Notes under the pieces: generated by a model
Told to the model about the DNA's origin: nothing
Database searches by the model: none
Seen by the model: the letters and a program-made list of their open reading frames with translations, nothing else
DNA from: Scylla paramamosain
Lineage: Eukaryota > Arthropoda > Malacostraca > Decapoda > Portunidae
NCBI RefSeq assembly: GCF_035594125.1
Contig: NC_087157.1
Span: forward strand, 5,435,001-5,499,000
Length of the DNA: 64,000 nucleotides
Direction of reading: 5' to 3'
Shown here: positions 63,236-64,000 of the stretch, piece after piece
How positions within the stretch are numbered: the first letter of the stretch is position 1
How the letters are laid out: each line of letters begins with the position of its first letter
Translations under genes and position numbers: made by a program

Positions 63236-63568
63236 CTATAAACACCACACCTGGAGAAGCTTCAAGTCACCGGAGAACCATAACCATCCCGACCTTCCTG
63301 CATCCCCTTCCAACCCCTCAAGATCACACAGTCCTTCCACCACCTCAACCCCGTCCTATCAACACTACCCAAACCCACAACGTCACTTCCAACCATCGCC
63401 TTTAACGACCACAACGTCGCCCCTTTACTAAATAACTAACGCAATCAGATAAACCCCAAAATTCAGACTTCTGACGATCTGAGAGCAGCGAGTGAATGAG
63501 ATCAAGGCATGTACTTTCTTTTCCCTGTGGATCTGTGTATTATTAGGGCCTCCAAAGCTCTTCCCGTC

Positions 63569-63569
<1 letters not shown>

Positions 63570-63615
<46 letters not shown>
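63570..63615. repeat. (AGT)n trinucleotide array
   Basis: About 15 units, followed by A/G-rich sequence to 63775. Confidence 0.94.
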
Positions 63616-63616
<1 letters not shown>

Positions 63617-63863
63617 TTGGGAGGTTGTGAGGTGAAGAAGATGAGGTGGAGAAGTGAGGGGGAGAGGTAAAGAAAGTGTCGCGGGAGGGGAAAGGCAGCC
63701 AGTATGAGAGGAAGGAGAGAGTGAGAGAGGGAGGAAGAGGAAGAGCAGAAGAGAGAGAGAGAGGGAGAGGTAGGTATACAGATGGCTGAGATCTGGCAAC
63801 ATCCCCTTTAGCTGCACTTCTCATTCAAGCTTTTTTTTTTCTTTGAGGGTGTGTATGTTTGCG

Positions 63864-63867
<4 letters not shown>

Positions 63868-63947
<80 letters not shown>
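63868..63947. repeat. (CT)n microsatellite
   Basis: About 40 perfect units. Confidence 0.95.
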
Positions 63948-63949
<2 letters not shown>

Positions 63950-64000
63950 GTGCGTGGGCTTCTCGACTACTTACCTGTCTGCTTGCTACCTGTGTTTGTC

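Overview
The window looks like nuclear DNA of an arthropod, most likely a decapod crustacean. The basis is three things: an extreme load of long, nearly perfect dinucleotide microsatellites ((GA)n, (CT)n, (AT)n, (AC)n); degenerate TTAGG/CCTAA (arthropod telomere-type) motifs; and one split gene with canonical GT-AG introns, alongside decayed Tigger-type transposase and non-LTR retrotransposon pieces. There are no operons, prokaryotic genes or CRISPR arrays. Most long open frames are dipeptide-repeat translations of microsatellites and are not genes.

Layout. (1) 1-35.1 kb has no gene that I can support. It holds dozens of microsatellites, several diverged direct duplications (units of about 28, 81, 84, 115, 126 and 150 bp), a degenerate ~21-bp minisatellite (20.99-21.44 kb), a LINE C-terminal relic on the minus strand (10.6-11.05 kb), three dispersed repeat families (one tRNA-SINE-like), a CpG-rich homeodomain-site segment (15.84-16.2 kb) and TTAGG/CCTAA-rich DNA (30.47-31.68 kb). 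(2) 35.1-47 kb is AT-rich and almost free of microsatellites. It carries an RT-motif fragment and a broken Tigger-like transposase C-terminus (36.5-37.3 kb); the rest is unassigned. (3) 47.03-60.45 kb, minus strand, is the 3' part of one gene of the M13 (neprilysin/ECE) peptidase family. Thirteen exons were reconstructed and all splice phases agree, giving 1560 nt and 519 residues. The first ~200 residues (cytoplasmic tail, membrane anchor or signal peptide, start of the ectodomain) lie beyond the right edge or in unrecognised exons. (4) 60.45-64 kb returns to microsatellite- and pyrimidine-rich DNA.

The main biological point is that the M13 gene is intact as a reading frame but has lost every catalytic residue. 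The HExxH zinc motif reads RAMLR, the ENIAD third-ligand motif reads TAGDT, and the NAYY and HSPG substrate or catalytic motifs are gone. An open frame across 13 exons with conserved scaffold motifs suggests a functional pseudopeptidase rather than a decaying pseudogene. This is inferred from motifs read by eye; no database search was possible.
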